Source: a virus. From it: a stretch of 59,926 nt of DNA. Shown here piece after piece: positions 28,001 to 36,482 of the stretch. The stretch lies in the IMG/VR virus record IMGVR_UViG_3300017714_002497, positions 1-59,926 of that record. The stretch is one strand, 5' to 3'. The first letter of the stretch is position 1. Every line of letters starts with the position of its first letter. The translations under genes were made by a program, and so were the position numbers. The notes beneath the pieces were generated by a model. It saw nothing but the letters and a program-made list of their open reading frames with translations. It did not search any database and was not told where the DNA came from.

Positions 28001-30951
28001 GCAGAATCCATTGAAACTTTTTCAATTACTATTGCACTGAAAAATTCACTTCTATTTGGTTCTCCTGAATGTATTACTAACTCATAATTGTCTTTAGGTA
28101 TCTCTGTATACTTACTGTTAGACATAGAAGTGTTCTCTGCAAACAATCTAAAGTTGTTTACAAAACCACCCAATTTAGAACCTAATTTAAATTCGTATTC
28201 TCTTTTTTGTAAAAGAATTTGAGAAGTGTTATGTCCTTCTCTGCTATTATTAATTTCGATTGTTCTATTAACTTCATCTTTGTATGTATGAAGAATTTTA
28301 AAAGGCTTAGTTAACATCATTAAAATAAACTGAGCAAAAGGATATTCACTTGAACGTCTCCACGCCATTTCAACTGGAGAACCGTCACCGAATTCCCAAT
28401 CTTCACTTAATCTACCTATATCATTGTTGCTAATCTGACCATTAAAAAATAAACTATTGATTGGACGCAACTGATTATTAGAACCAACTGGTACTGGAAT
28501 ATTTGAAATATTATAAGCTGTAAATAAACTATTCCAAAAAGTAGGGTCTGTAAAATCTGAACCATATGTTGTTCTAAAATTCTCAGGCTCTTGTGATAGT
28601 CCTACTACTTTCCAAGGTTCTTCAAGTGGATTATCTGTATTATAAGCAAACTCAAATATACCACGCCAGTTTCCCGGAGATGTTGCATCGTAATTTCTAT
28701 AGTTCCATGACTTCCAATCACTGACATCATATGTAGTATTTTTTAAATCATCTATGTTGTTTCTAATCATCCACTTTTTAAAGAAAGGATACATTGTGTA
28801 GTTCTTCTCAGAATTGCTCCACTCTCCGCTATTTGCAGATTGATAAACTCCGTAATTAACATAGTCTAGTGTTGTTCTTTCAATATTCTTATCTAAGTTA
28901 TTCCAAATAAAAGTTTCGAACATCAACATAATTGAATCTGTTCTATCACCGTATGCCGCCATTAATGATCCGTCATGACCTCTAAGAAAGTTTACATTGC
29001 TAGAGTAGTTTTCGTCTACTACTATTTCAGGCTTATACGCAGGATTTAGTTTTAAATAAGTTGAACTTGGTGGAATGAATGCTTCTTTAATACTGTCGTA
29101 TCTTCTTACTATAATTGTACTAGTGCTTGGTATATCTTCTTTAAATGTTATTTCATTACCTGTATCAGATATTGTATAATCAACATCTAATCTTTGTAAT
29201 ACATTATCTTTAAATACTGATACTGCCCTGTCTTCTCCGAAAGGTAATATTTCTGATGGGACAACTTGTTCTTTAGCATTAGGTGTAATAGTCATTTCTG
29301 CTTCTTGGAAATGAGAAAATATTTCACCATGATTAATCATGTCAAGTTTGTCAAATATACTGATGCTATCTCTCTTAGATAAAGAAATAGTATTAAGTGC
29401 TTCTTCAAGTATTAATAAATCTGATTTAGATGTACTGCCTGCGCCATCTAAGATTTCTCTTATTGTAGTTACTAGTTTATTTTTGTAACCTTGATATGTT
29501 GTAGATAAAAACTCAACTGCTTTGATTGGGTCATAGTCGTCCCTAGTCAATGCAAAGAAGGCATCTTTTACATCAACTGAGTTTGTAACTAATACACTTC
29601 CTCTGTTATTAAATGTAGTTGTAATACCTGTTGCTGTTAATTTTCTAAAATTGTTAAAACCGTTTGCATCTCCCGTAAGACCAGGTGTAGTTTCTACTAT
29701 TCTTAAAAAGTGTTCGTAAACTAATGAATAAGATAAATTTGTGTTTGTGTAAGTTTTATTATCAACGTTAAATTCTAATGAATGATGCAGTCTTTGAAAA
29801 CCAGTGTCACCGTCGTTTACTACAGGACTGTTTGTACAGTAGTCAACGTATACAAAACCTTCTGGTGCATTGTTCAAAGTTATAATATTATTAGTAACAT
29901 CAACTGTGTAGTTAGTTGGATTATTTGTATCTGAGTTAAGTCTTTGTAATTTTATACCATCAATATATACATCTATTGCATTTTCACTTTGAGGTGCTTG
30001 TGATAATGTTAATGATGTTCCTGCTTCTCTTCCAAACTCTTGTCTAAAATTTCTATAAGGAAATATAGTATCAATATAGATTGGTTGTACTTGACCATCT
30101 ACATCAAACTGTTGGTCGTCTGCCATGTCGATATTGAATTGAAACTCACTGATATAATCACCAGCAACCATTAACGGGACAAACCCTAATTCTTGGTCTG
30201 CATTATATAGTGTACTGTCGCCTAATACATATGAAAATATTTTTGCATTTGTATCAGTCACTATACCATCTTTGTCGTATACTTTAAATGTAGGAAATTC
30301 CCAATCTGTACCAGCTACTTTGGCTAAACTATCATTACTAAGTTCAAGTCTACTATCAAATTCAATGATAGGTCTTTTTGCTTGTTCCATGTATTCACTA
30401 CTATCTTCTGTGATAAGATTTTTAATATCGTCATAGTGATACCATTGATTTTCGTTTGCCCACCAGTTGTCTACTGCGAATAAATTTAATTGGTCTCTGC
30501 CAATAGTAACGTAATGTTTTTTAGTACTACCAGTTATAGATGTGTCGAACCCTGGCTTAATCCAATAATACATTTCAAAGTTAATAAACTTATCTAAATG
30601 AATTGGAATATTAATTGTTTTCTTTTTTGTATCGAATAATCTTCTGTGGTCGTTTGTTAATGCACCTTTATTGAATAATGCATTAAGCATATCTTCATAG
30701 AATACTTTATCATATGTACTAGCATAGACTGGTTCTAATCCGTAATTTTCACGATTGAATGCATGTGGAGGGAAAGTTAGATAGATATCGTTTTCTCTGT
30801 TTATTCCCTTTTCTTTTCTACCTACAAATGCTCTAGTTTTCTCAACTGAGCCTTTAGAGAATGCTCGTTCCAGTGTACCTTCAAAGATAGTTTCTAATTC
30901 ACTATTCTTTAAATGTCCTGGAAGAAAGTCATAAATTTTATTCTTAGCCAT
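22093..30951 (-). CDS. Giant baseplate wedge protein (gp7-position, 2952 residues)
   Basis: 2952 residues, encoded directly after gp6 with an 8-base overlap. T4 has gp7 (1032 residues) at this place, so a gp7-like wedge role is likely from synteny, not from sequence identity I can see. It begins MAKNKIYDFLPGHLKNSELE. Long stretches are rich in Tyr, Trp and Asp. Residues about 1600-2100 hold Ser/Thr/Val-rich repeats. The C-terminal quarter has HPDWLFKSSYIDI and YINEAKPYHTKIR, wording I associate with large virion proteins of marine T4-like phages. Size nearly three times T4 gp7 suggests fused extra domains, perhaps fibres or adhesion modules. Confidence 0.65.
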   Translation of the reverse strand: MAKNKIYDFLPGHLKNSELETIFEGTLERAFSKGSVEKTRAFVGRKEKGINRENDIYLTFPPHAFNRENYGLEPVYASTYDKVFYEDMLNALFNKGALTNDHRRLFDTKKKTINIPIHLDKFINFEMYYWIKPGFDTSITGSTKKHYVTIGRDQLNLFAVDNWWANENQWYHYDDIKNLITEDSSEYMEQAKRPIIEFDSRLELSNDSLAKVAGTDWEFPTFKVYDKDGIVTDTNAKIFSYVLGDSTLYNADQELGFVPLMVAGDYISEFQFNIDMADDQQFDVDGQVQPIYIDTIFPYRNFRQEFGREAGTSLTLSQAPQSENAIDVYIDGIKLQRLNSDTNNPTNYTVDVTNNIITLNNAPEGFVYVDYCTNSPVVNDGDTGFQRLHHSLEFNVDNKTYTNTNLSYSLVYEHFLRIVETTPGLTGDANGFNNFRKLTATGITTTFNNRGSVLVTNSVDVKDAFFALTRDDYDPIKAVEFLSTTYQGYKNKLVTTIREILDGAGSTSKSDLLILEEALNTISLSKRDSISIFDKLDMINHGEIFSHFQEAEMTITPNAKEQVVPSEILPFGEDRAVSVFKDNVLQRLDVDYTISDTGNEITFKEDIPSTSTIIVRRYDSIKEAFIPPSSTYLKLNPAYKPEIVVDENYSSNVNFLRGHDGSLMAAYGDRTDSIMLMFETFIWNNLDKNIERTTLDYVNYGVYQSANSGEWSNSEKNYTMYPFFKKWMIRNNIDDLKNTTYDVSDWKSWNYRNYDATSPGNWRGIFEFAYNTDNPLEEPWKVVGLSQEPENFRTTYGSDFTDPTFWNSLFTAYNISNIPVPVGSNNQLRPINSLFFNGQISNNDIGRLSEDWEFGDGSPVEMAWRRSSEYPFAQFILMMLTKPFKILHTYKDEVNRTIEINNSREGHNTSQILLQKREYEFKLGSKLGGFVNNFRLFAENTSMSNSKYTEIPKDNYELVIHSGEPNRSEFFSAIVIEKVSMDSAHPIYALGNTASYKPGDIVYNESDKKYYKRKLDGQTTAEFTGAINFDYQAWVMISQPKTQSFGYRVQGYDEVNPTFFAMDWDRSSGEKAFSTKGDRMNLNEWQEGYFYRQDSYMKYQGQAYVCLREHTSTTLLDDNIEDWKQLVEWPTTNVITAYGYKEFQNDAIKSFNYGDIVTSIDDVAHLMVGYQKYLELIGWGFTDIDEQGNTINYEQLLLKFLEWSSETHEPGDFITLSPMLLSGNFTAPYGVATVRKETHKNFYRVVDASGRLIPNTSINFTTDGKTINFRSDVPIYGMKIDIKDVEHAFVVDRVDSYNDVIYDPHNHNRNLRMQIDCNRNIDWDGTLTVDGYLTYGDELIPNFETIAEESKYYRDTLIDQSLDSTNTLKGSQIGYSKRAYLSNHGIERESSLEFYKGFLSHKGTESAINRIINNNSNYKDVTHQDVWAVKINEYGKLNNGYKVSQDVNTIEILSDPHTISYDNLPQPFVFREIPKYYPVKTTGYVDGSDVNHTVKTEYDLVNLNNETLYEGDTAWIQFDPNREWDVRRLSEVAEIAYIGETDDNQLYIGLTNEIDTVETVYLKIKNSTIDPEVADYYYLVSNGTKTVDGILIYEYLVFELNYEPLIVEIDSSTSNSLFVPTSSQQGVEAIGSVSNPVISTGDSLVIDGTTFSYVPGSGTSSSGINIGGESATVDPVVSSNERMQMIVYGANGTIENSNTLVTFRGTTATATSGLTSQKDDEVTINGTTLTVDFSAVSSISESSTATETTAISAGETVIVDSVTKSFADLTVTGTVLAPTIPQNKPLQINGTLLSLISGDDVDAVITNINTNSIDVVASKTVDDELVLTTSSGVLELSGSALQDLGLSTGTSYRASKFENIATELSTIAGITATVSVGGILTIASSNNTMVLGGTALTTLGMSAGTYNATSEPTSTSVVNQINSIPALSGVTATATGGAISITSSNPTLEIVEVTAGAMSRLGFSSTTVTVDSLTNIKEDIENQALSGVTGVTVTKGTSGRQLQITSTQSSIVLTNVIGNPLNDIGIPVGTYSNAITTSSSATEFKDQINSQSTDVSANITSDGRMVFTSSNVSLTFSGTTEAMLNKLGLYREYTSVTSNANFKAMRWKSMRFTPFFRFEKFDEFYTDLGLNSEALIWADNYDGEGWAILTRNSTGTLLIRNRQANTLEVDYMKRMILRDGENFFNYQLFDPLNLKFPGTAVKDIDYITWEDPAGYDETSSNELWLDENLGKIWWDTSLARYYRYNDYGDLNKNLVEAHVSKYWGKLVPGSEINIKQWTKSQELPEGITTFTTKVYFDTIKNKSITEYFYWSEVGNEPVGNKSLSIAEIKMLIESGDINNKFIPVSANKIIISNNAYVFENEKISATVEYRVTPDIDTKHVDWKFIREGGDLGAPSSPVDGEILNQLVDSLAGITFQQYDQKLVEQSMLGDPNFASIPFPILSGLYGEGTDDATINDIVATLNSKIIDAKDISFDIDSVNANNAKLKIASSVTVLVDDVVRVYRVQPVANSWFTNLQSARENFSSLMNKEMSNRFLKGDFPFYKDFIHPDELAMSMKDWYLKDEYKEIKRFGYLSKTRTFDMLKLYREGIKSFKLELPTHNEFYAEHEGVLRLVNRSNSSLNLSYVDVVKPENDVASEQYYENALGVQIQELFSLLRGYPVPYLLNNMIFGMINYLYTEKSHPDWLFKSSYIDIRLFHREFRQYAIYQRDSEEDIVEYINEAKPYHTKIRTKRRHYNQNEVANTNVDIEELHKIKLDFGNHSRYSDDILEGGNENIIDADNYPDIEDGTWEQGRLLRTRYQNTNDEGGFDTGLVLPKFLDSSTVKVKRYTDDTRTTHDKTYMFVYDMFGRGWKIEVKAESTATTFDGTTLVVNTPASFTTASKKNKKLIAFENETTGIIEFMTYNKKASQNLTIDERGLYTGLHISPGTANKIYALDTPLEMTLHGKLKPEWI
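24650..25620 (-). repeat. Five diverged protein repeats inside the giant baseplate gene
   Basis: Five copies of a 55-65-residue unit, each ending in a variant of LGLSTGTSY: LGLSTGTSY, LGMSAGTYN, LGFSSTTV, IGIPVGTY and LGLYREY. Each is preceded by a beta pattern like GVTATVSVGGILTIASSNNT. The copies are centred near 25420, 25252, 25070, 24880 and 24690. The pattern recalls the repeated beta units in flagellin or hook proteins (flagellin IN-type motif). The DNA is well diverged, so the duplication is old. Likely an elongated, surface-exposed rod or arm. Confidence 0.6.
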
Positions 30952-33900
30952 TGCTTGTTACATCCTCGCCTTGAAGTTCTGATGTTGAAATTGCTGAAAT
31001 GCATTTGACATTTTCTGATGTAGTAACACTTAAGAAAATTTCATTTGGTTCACTAGTAATACTTAGTAAGTCTGTAAACTCACTAGTAGAAAATTTAGGT
31101 GTTATAACGACACTTGCAATATAATCTCCAAGTTGTTGATGTAAGTATGATGCTAATTCTGAGAAGTAGAACGTATCGCCAAACTCCCAATTATCAAGTG
31201 CAAAGTATTCATTTACTTTAGATGATACGGCTGTTTTAACTTCACTGTCTGTGTACGCAGTTCCTGATTTTTTAACAACTTTAAAAGATGCTTGATTTTC
31301 AGGAGTAGCATATGCACCAAACAAGTATTTAAACTTAACTGGTATGTATGATATATGGTCTGCGATTGCTGACTTGGGTTCAATACCACCCATTAGAGAT
31401 TTCAATTCAAAATTATTAGGCGCTACTGGAATTTCTGTTTTAAATCCACCAGCTATCCATTGATTGACTCGTCTTACATAATCACTTGTAAGAACATACA
31501 TATCAACAATATTACTTGTACTAGGATCAATTCTTTTGTCTATGTCTGCATAATGATCCCATCTGTAACTCATAAACTTATCTTCAACAAAACTTTTTCC
31601 ATCTACAACTGCATACTCTGAGTCACCATAGTACATTACACTATTAGGACCAGTTACTACTTCATTATAAACAAATGATGTTGTCCATATACCTGCTTGA
31701 TATAGATACCATGAATTATTATCAGTGTTAAACCATAAAGTATAATCTGGACTTTGTACTGCGGGTGCTATAGTATTATTTGATGCCGGGCCAGCTGTTG
31801 CTGTTTTTGCCGCTCGGTGTAATGTTATGTTAAGAGTTGGTTCGATATATGACTCTTGTACGAATTTAGAAATTAATATATTATTTTGTGCATCTGTAGA
31901 GTTAAATATATTTAATATTCCGTATGGATTTCCTTTTGTATCAAGTGTAAGTAGTTTAACTTTACGTGCATCATCATAACCAGTATTGATTCTAAAATCA
32001 TCATAAACATATGCACCAGTAGTTGCATAAGATGATGTTTGTGTTTCAACACCTTTTGCTACTTCGATTTCTGCAATAACTTTTACACTAAAGTCATCTA
32101 AGTCTGTAGTTGCACTTCCGTCACCAATGAATATATTATATAAACTTCCTACGCCTGGATCTATAGTCCAGAAAATAATTTTATATGCATTGCCTGAACC
32201 AGCTACTAATTCTAAATGTTCGTTATCAATTATATTATCATTAGCATCTTTGATAATCATATTGAATTGCGTTATAGATTCTGTAGTTGAGAAATTAAGT
32301 TCACCATATGCAAGTTGTCTAAACCTAACATCATTAGGTATATTGTCTGCACTAGTTATACCGTCACCGCCTGTTCCGTCTGCTAATACTCCCCAATTTT
32401 TGAAAGGATATGTAAACGTAAACAAATTAGTGTTTGTATCAAAGCCAGTAATAAAATCTTTTTGTACACCTGTCATACCAAACGTAGCACTTGTTGAAGT
32501 TTCTCCTGTTGGTAATGCACTAATATCAATCCATAAGAAATTGTTTGTCGTAGGTGCTGTACCAAAATATGCCAATGAAGGCAGACCTTTAAATCCGTAT
32601 GTGTTTTCTAAGTTAGTACTTGTTACAGTACTAAACGATGCTTCTGCGTTTGCTACTGCGGCCGCTGATGTGTCAGTTACGATAGGTATAGTATCTGATG
32701 AAATAAATGTTTCAGTTGATGAATTCACTGATGAACCAGTTTCGATACTTGTAACGTTTGCAATAAATTGTGATATATCTGCAACTTCAAGTGTTATAGT
32801 ATACTGTGGATCTGCACCGATAATATTCTCATTAGCGGCTGTCGGACTTGTGACCGAACCATCAGGTAAATCATATGTAATACCTACTGGAGATACTAAT
32901 TGATGTGTATATTTTGTTGGAGTAAGTGGGTTATCTATATTAACAGAAGTAGGATCTATAAGTTCAAGGTTGTCTTTTGCACCTGTGTGTCTGTATACTG
33001 CATTAAATGTTCCACCGCCTGTTCCATTGCTTTGGAAACCAGTAACTGGTGCGTAACCGATTGTTACGATATCATTATATTTTGTATCTGGTAGAACATT
33101 TAAAGAACCACCATCATAATAGTTAATTAGAATTTTATCTCTTTCAGCAAGATTTGTTTCATTGTCTACGATAATATTTTTGTTACCATAATAAAATTTA
33201 ACTTGGTCATAGCTTTCGAACACTACTCGCTTTCCAGTAAATTTAGCAGTGTACATGGCTTCACTTGCACGTATACCTGCATTATATTTAAATTCTAAAC
33301 TAATCTTAGATGATATATCAACTACACCATCCCAAATTTTCCACGTCCATAAATCTGTTGCGTTATCTCTTAAATCATAATATAAAGTGAATGTTGAAGC
33401 ATCATCAACAATCTTTTGTTTGACATCTGAAATTTCTGTAATTCCTAAACCTGCATCTTCGATAAACTTAGTTCTATATCCTCTTATAGCAGTTTTTACA
33501 GTACCATCTTCTGGTATAATTTTATCTAATACAACTGAACTTGGATCTACTGATAGTCCTGATGTATCTGGACTTACTACTCTAACAACACGTGCATGAT
33601 ACTCAGTACCCGATGTGCCTACTAAATGTAAGTAGTCTCCTTGTGCTACACCCCATGGTGCACCTGAGGCACCGTCAATTTGTAAATTATTTAAGTCACT
33701 TTTAGTATAAGATTCATTTATAACTCTATTTGCACTAACATCATTTTTATATAAGAAGTGATACTTGTTAAACAATGATGCGTGTCCTAATGCTCTTGAC
33801 ATTTCGTTTCTAACAAAGTCATCTGCATCACCACTGTTTCTATTGAAGAACAAAGCAACACTCATTGGTTCATCTTCGACAAATACAGAACCGTCCGTAC

Positions 33901-35341
33901 CTGTAATACTTAGATTTGAATGATGTCCTGTAACATCGTCCATTTCAAAGTAACGAGAATTACCTGCAAAACTTGTGTTAACTGATTTTAATTTTTTTAC
34001 AATGTTATTACCTAGTGTTAAAGGATAAACATTATAGTCTTGTGCGTTAACCATTCTATCTTGTGAATAGTATGCCTTCTGTGCAATTCTTCTTACACTT
34101 GTAAATGTTTCACCTGCAAAGTTTTCACCAAAGTCTTTGGTGCTTGCCATAGTAATTGATAGTCTGTATGTTTTATCATCTGCGCCTACATATGGAATAG
34201 ATATAGCAACGTTATCAATATCGCCTGATTGAATAGAAAAGTTTTCATTTGAAACTGTTCTGAACCATGCTCTATAATCTCCAAATGCCGCATTACCAAA
34301 TATCCCATCTGGATATCTTAATTCTATTGTATTGTTTGTACCTGTTGTTATGTGTACAATATCACCTGAACCTGTTCTTAAAGAATTATATATTGCAGTT
34401 TCACGTGTATCATTATCAACTTTAGTAACATCTGATTTGTATAATAAATTTGAATCTAACTTGTGTAACCAAACATCTGTGTTAGAAACATTTTCATTTG
34501 TAATTGCTTCTACTCTGTTAGACATTTTCACGCCATAAGAAAAGTTTTCAAATTCTAATGTTCCTGCTTTTGCTAAAACAAAGAAACCTGTTCTGTCTGA
34601 TGCGGGACCTAGATTATCATTTCTATTAATAAGTGTGAAATTTTTATCATTCAGTGGAGCACCTTCTATGATTTTATCATTCTCAAAACTTGCTCTTACT
34701 GCCTCAAATCTTCTATTCGCTCCTGCTACATTTGTTGTAAATGCATACGCAATAGATTTTGATGAAAGTGATTCATTTATTTCGTACAGATAATTTTCTA
34801 CATTACCAACTGTTAAACTTGCACTAGGATCTTGAATTTTTGTATTTTTATTGAAAGAAGAATTTAGAATTGTAGTGAATTTTTCATACCAATCTACATC
34901 GTTAGAGTCGTTCCAGTTTACAACGACACCGGCGAGAGAATTACCTTCGTTGTCTGCAACATCTTCTGTAGTAGTTACGCTTGTGATTTTCATCATACCA
35001 CTTGCATTGATTGGTCTTGTTTTTATATAACCAAGTGTTCTTGCCATACGCAAAATACTTTCACGGCGTTCAGCCGTATCCATAAAGTTTTCACGTGTGT
35101 TCATGTCATTTCTAAATGCTAGTGAATGACCTAAGTATGCTACAAGGTCTAAAATCGCAATGAATTCAGAACTTGCTATAAAATCATTAAATTTTTCTGG
35201 ATATGTCTTATTGATGTACGCAAGTAAACTTTCACGTATTGTATCGAAATCATAAGACTTCAAACTCACGTTACTGAAAGCAGTATATACACTGGTCCAG
35301 CTTTCACTTGCAAATAAGTTATCTACTCTTTCTTGACTCAT
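30944..35341 (-). CDS. gp6: Baseplate wedge protein gp6-like
   Basis: 1465 residues. The N-terminus (SYDFDTIRESLLAYI, then SSEFIAILDLVAYLGHSLAF and NTRENFMDTAERRESILRMA) is the typical start of T4 gp6 / P2 J-like wedge proteins, which form the inner ring of the baseplate. The end resumes this theme (VNEYFALDNWEFGDTFYFSEL...LHQQLGDYIASVVI). T4 gp6 is 660 residues, so about 800 extra residues lie in the middle, mostly Ser/Thr/Asp-rich beta sequence. It follows gp25 after three bases, the normal 25-6 order. Late expression from the promoter before gp25. Confidence 0.88.
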   Translation of the reverse strand: MSQERVDNLFASESWTSVYTAFSNVSLKSYDFDTIRESLLAYINKTYPEKFNDFIASSEFIAILDLVAYLGHSLAFRNDMNTRENFMDTAERRESILRMARTLGYIKTRPINASGMMKITSVTTTEDVADNEGNSLAGVVVNWNDSNDVDWYEKFTTILNSSFNKNTKIQDPSASLTVGNVENYLYEINESLSSKSIAYAFTTNVAGANRRFEAVRASFENDKIIEGAPLNDKNFTLINRNDNLGPASDRTGFFVLAKAGTLEFENFSYGVKMSNRVEAITNENVSNTDVWLHKLDSNLLYKSDVTKVDNDTRETAIYNSLRTGSGDIVHITTGTNNTIELRYPDGIFGNAAFGDYRAWFRTVSNENFSIQSGDIDNVAISIPYVGADDKTYRLSITMASTKDFGENFAGETFTSVRRIAQKAYYSQDRMVNAQDYNVYPLTLGNNIVKKLKSVNTSFAGNSRYFEMDDVTGHHSNLSITGTDGSVFVEDEPMSVALFFNRNSGDADDFVRNEMSRALGHASLFNKYHFLYKNDVSANRVINESYTKSDLNNLQIDGASGAPWGVAQGDYLHLVGTSGTEYHARVVRVVSPDTSGLSVDPSSVVLDKIIPEDGTVKTAIRGYRTKFIEDAGLGITEISDVKQKIVDDASTFTLYYDLRDNATDLWTWKIWDGVVDISSKISLEFKYNAGIRASEAMYTAKFTGKRVVFESYDQVKFYYGNKNIIVDNETNLAERDKILINYYDGGSLNVLPDTKYNDIVTIGYAPVTGFQSNGTGGGTFNAVYRHTGAKDNLELIDPTSVNIDNPLTPTKYTHQLVSPVGITYDLPDGSVTSPTAANENIIGADPQYTITLEVADISQFIANVTSIETGSSVNSSTETFISSDTIPIVTDTSAAAVANAEASFSTVTSTNLENTYGFKGLPSLAYFGTAPTTNNFLWIDISALPTGETSTSATFGMTGVQKDFITGFDTNTNLFTFTYPFKNWGVLADGTGGDGITSADNIPNDVRFRQLAYGELNFSTTESITQFNMIIKDANDNIIDNEHLELVAGSGNAYKIIFWTIDPGVGSLYNIFIGDGSATTDLDDFSVKVIAEIEVAKGVETQTSSYATTGAYVYDDFRINTGYDDARKVKLLTLDTKGNPYGILNIFNSTDAQNNILISKFVQESYIEPTLNITLHRAAKTATAGPASNNTIAPAVQSPDYTLWFNTDNNSWYLYQAGIWTTSFVYNEVVTGPNSVMYYGDSEYAVVDGKSFVEDKFMSYRWDHYADIDKRIDPSTSNIVDMYVLTSDYVRRVNQWIAGGFKTEIPVAPNNFELKSLMGGIEPKSAIADHISYIPVKFKYLFGAYATPENQASFKVVKKSGTAYTDSEVKTAVSSKVNEYFALDNWEFGDTFYFSELASYLHQQLGDYIASVVITPKFSTSEFTDLLSITSEPNEIFLSVTTSENVKCISAISTSELQGEDVTSNG

Positions 35342-35344
35342 TTT

Positions 35345-35701
35345 TTATTCTCTCTTTAAATCTATCGTAAGTGTGATAGGCTCTTTTTCAGGTAAAACCG
35401 CTACACTGATAGAGGCTGTGACTGTATGTTCACCTTCAGTTAAGTTGATGTTCTCTAAATTCACTCTAGGCTCATCACTGATGATGTTTGTTAAATCTTC
35501 TTCAATAAGTATTCTTGTGTTAGGAGTCAATGGTTCGAATATCATATCATGTATGATAGACCCATAAGTAGGCATCATCACTCTTTCACCTTTACGGGTC
35601 ATGATATGATTCATTAAATCTTCGACAACTAACTCTTTTCCAGTTAGTGTGTGATTGATTGCCTGTTTATTTTTAGTACTAAAACCTATAAATCTTGCCA
35701 T
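35345..35701 (-). CDS. gp25: Baseplate wedge protein gp25
   Basis: 118 residues (T4 gp25 has 132). The diagnostic stretch is RKGERVMMPTYGSIIHDMIF followed by EPL, and the C-terminal half ends in beta strands (HTVTASISVAVLPEK). gp25 belongs to the same family as the type VI secretion sheath-initiator TssE and helps start sheath assembly on the wedge. It is the first gene of the late unit 25-6-giant, read from the late box at 35735-35727. Very secure call. Confidence 0.92.
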   Translation of the reverse strand: MARFIGFSTKNKQAINHTLTGKELVVEDLMNHIMTRKGERVMMPTYGSIIHDMIFEPLTPNTRILIEEDLTNIISDEPRVNLENINLTEGEHTVTASISVAVLPEKEPITLTIDLKRE

Positions 35702-35726
35702 TATATACTCTCTTTACTTATTAAGA

Positions 35727-35735
35727 GTATTTATC
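35727..35735 (-). promoter_or_regulatory. T4-type late promoter of gp25
   Basis: GATAAATAC on the minus strand, 25 bases before the gp25 ATG. Just upstream of it (minus sense) is CGAAGTTTA. The same arrangement, CGTAGTTTA then a GATAAATAC box, is found before the gp48-like gene at 47790-47759, with 18 of 24 bases identical. The divergent sigma70 promoter for clpP starts about 27 bases away. Confidence 0.7.
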
Positions 35736-35761
35736 ATTGTATAAACTTCGAACTTTTAGTA

Positions 35762-35790
35762 TTGACTTTTTATTTCATTTACTATATAAT
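35762..35790 (+). promoter_or_regulatory. Sigma70-type promoter of clpP
   Basis: TTGACT (35762-35767) and TATAAT (35785-35790) with a 17-base spacer. An ACGGAG ribosome site follows at 35811, somewhat far (about 13 bases) from the ATG at 35830. It points away from the late promoter of gp25, so early and late transcription diverge from this gap. Confidence 0.7.
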
Positions 35791-35829
35791 CTATCATAAT
35801 CATAATAAAAACGGAGAATAAATAAAAGT

Positions 35830-36426
35830 ATGCCTAATTTAGTACCAATGGTCGTAGACCAAACTGCAAATGGAGAACGTAGCTTTGATATATTCTCTCG
35901 TTTGCTTAAAGAAAGAGTTATATTCTTAACAGGTGAAGTAAATGACTATCAGTCAGACTTAATCTGTGCCCAATTTCTATTCTTAGAAGCAGAAAATCCA
36001 ACAAAAGATATACATTTTTATATCAATTCACCAGGTGGGGCTGTCACAGCCGGCATGGCGATATATGATACAATGCAATTTATCAAACCAGATGTTTCAA
36101 CAATGGTTTTAGGTCAGGCATGTTCTATGGGTTCTCTCTTAGCAAATGCTGGAGCTCCAGGTAAAAGATTTATGCTACCTCATGCAAGACATATGATACA
36201 TCAACCAAGTGGTGGCGCAGGCGGTCAAGCAACTGATATGGAAATCCAAGTAAAAGAAATTCTAAAAGTTAAAGAAAGTCTGACTAATATCTATGTAAAA
36301 CACAATTCAAAAGGTAAGACTTTTGATGAATTACATGCTGATATGGAGAGAGATAAATTCATGGGTCCAGAAGAGTCACTAGAATATGGCTTAATTGACG
36401 AAATTCTTAACGAAAGACCGGCGTAA
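35830..36426 (+). CDS. clpP: ATP-dependent Clp protease proteolytic subunit
   Basis: 198 residues, close to the bacterial length. The Ser-His-Asp triad is in place: Ser99 in [14 protein letters not shown], His124 in MIHQPSGG, Asp175 in [16 protein letters not shown] at 67-70 forms the oxyanion strand. ClpP makes a tetradecameric barrel that degrades proteins fed by ClpX or ClpA. No ATPase partner is seen here, so it would have to work with host Clp ATPases. Its host-type sigma70 promoter and place beside other early-type genes suggest early use, to turn over host proteins, rather than as a capsid protease. Acquired from a bacterium (inference). Confidence 0.93.
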   Translation: MPNLVPMVVDQTANGERSFDIFSRLLKERVIFLTGEVNDYQSDLICAQFLFLEAENPTKDIHFYINSPGGAVTAGMAIYDTMQFIKPDVSTMVLGQACSMGSLLANAGAPGKRFMLPHARHMIHQPSGGAGGQATDMEIQVKEILKVKESLTNIYVKHNSKGKTFDELHADMERDKFMGPEESLEYGLIDEILNERPA

Positions 36427-36430
36427 AAAC

Positions 36431-36458
36431 TTGACAAAATAGCGATTCGTGTTATATT
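36431..36458 (+). promoter_or_regulatory. Sigma70-type promoter, repeat copy 1
   Basis: TTGACA (36431-36436) and TATATT (36453-36458) with a 16-base spacer containing AGCGATTCGTG. The core, including AAAAAC before the -35 and the CGAWTCG spacer motif, recurs at 37443 and 37854. It lies directly after the clpP stop and reads into the polysaccharide lyase. Confidence 0.72.
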
Positions 36459-36482
36459 ATTATCTTAACTGAGAGATAATAA

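Noticed and set aside
32127-32903. 258-codon plus-strand frame inside gp6
   Set aside because: Antisense shadow: Val/Ile/Leu/Ser-heavy, no ribosome site, and it mirrors a Ser/Thr/Asp-rich stretch of gp6.
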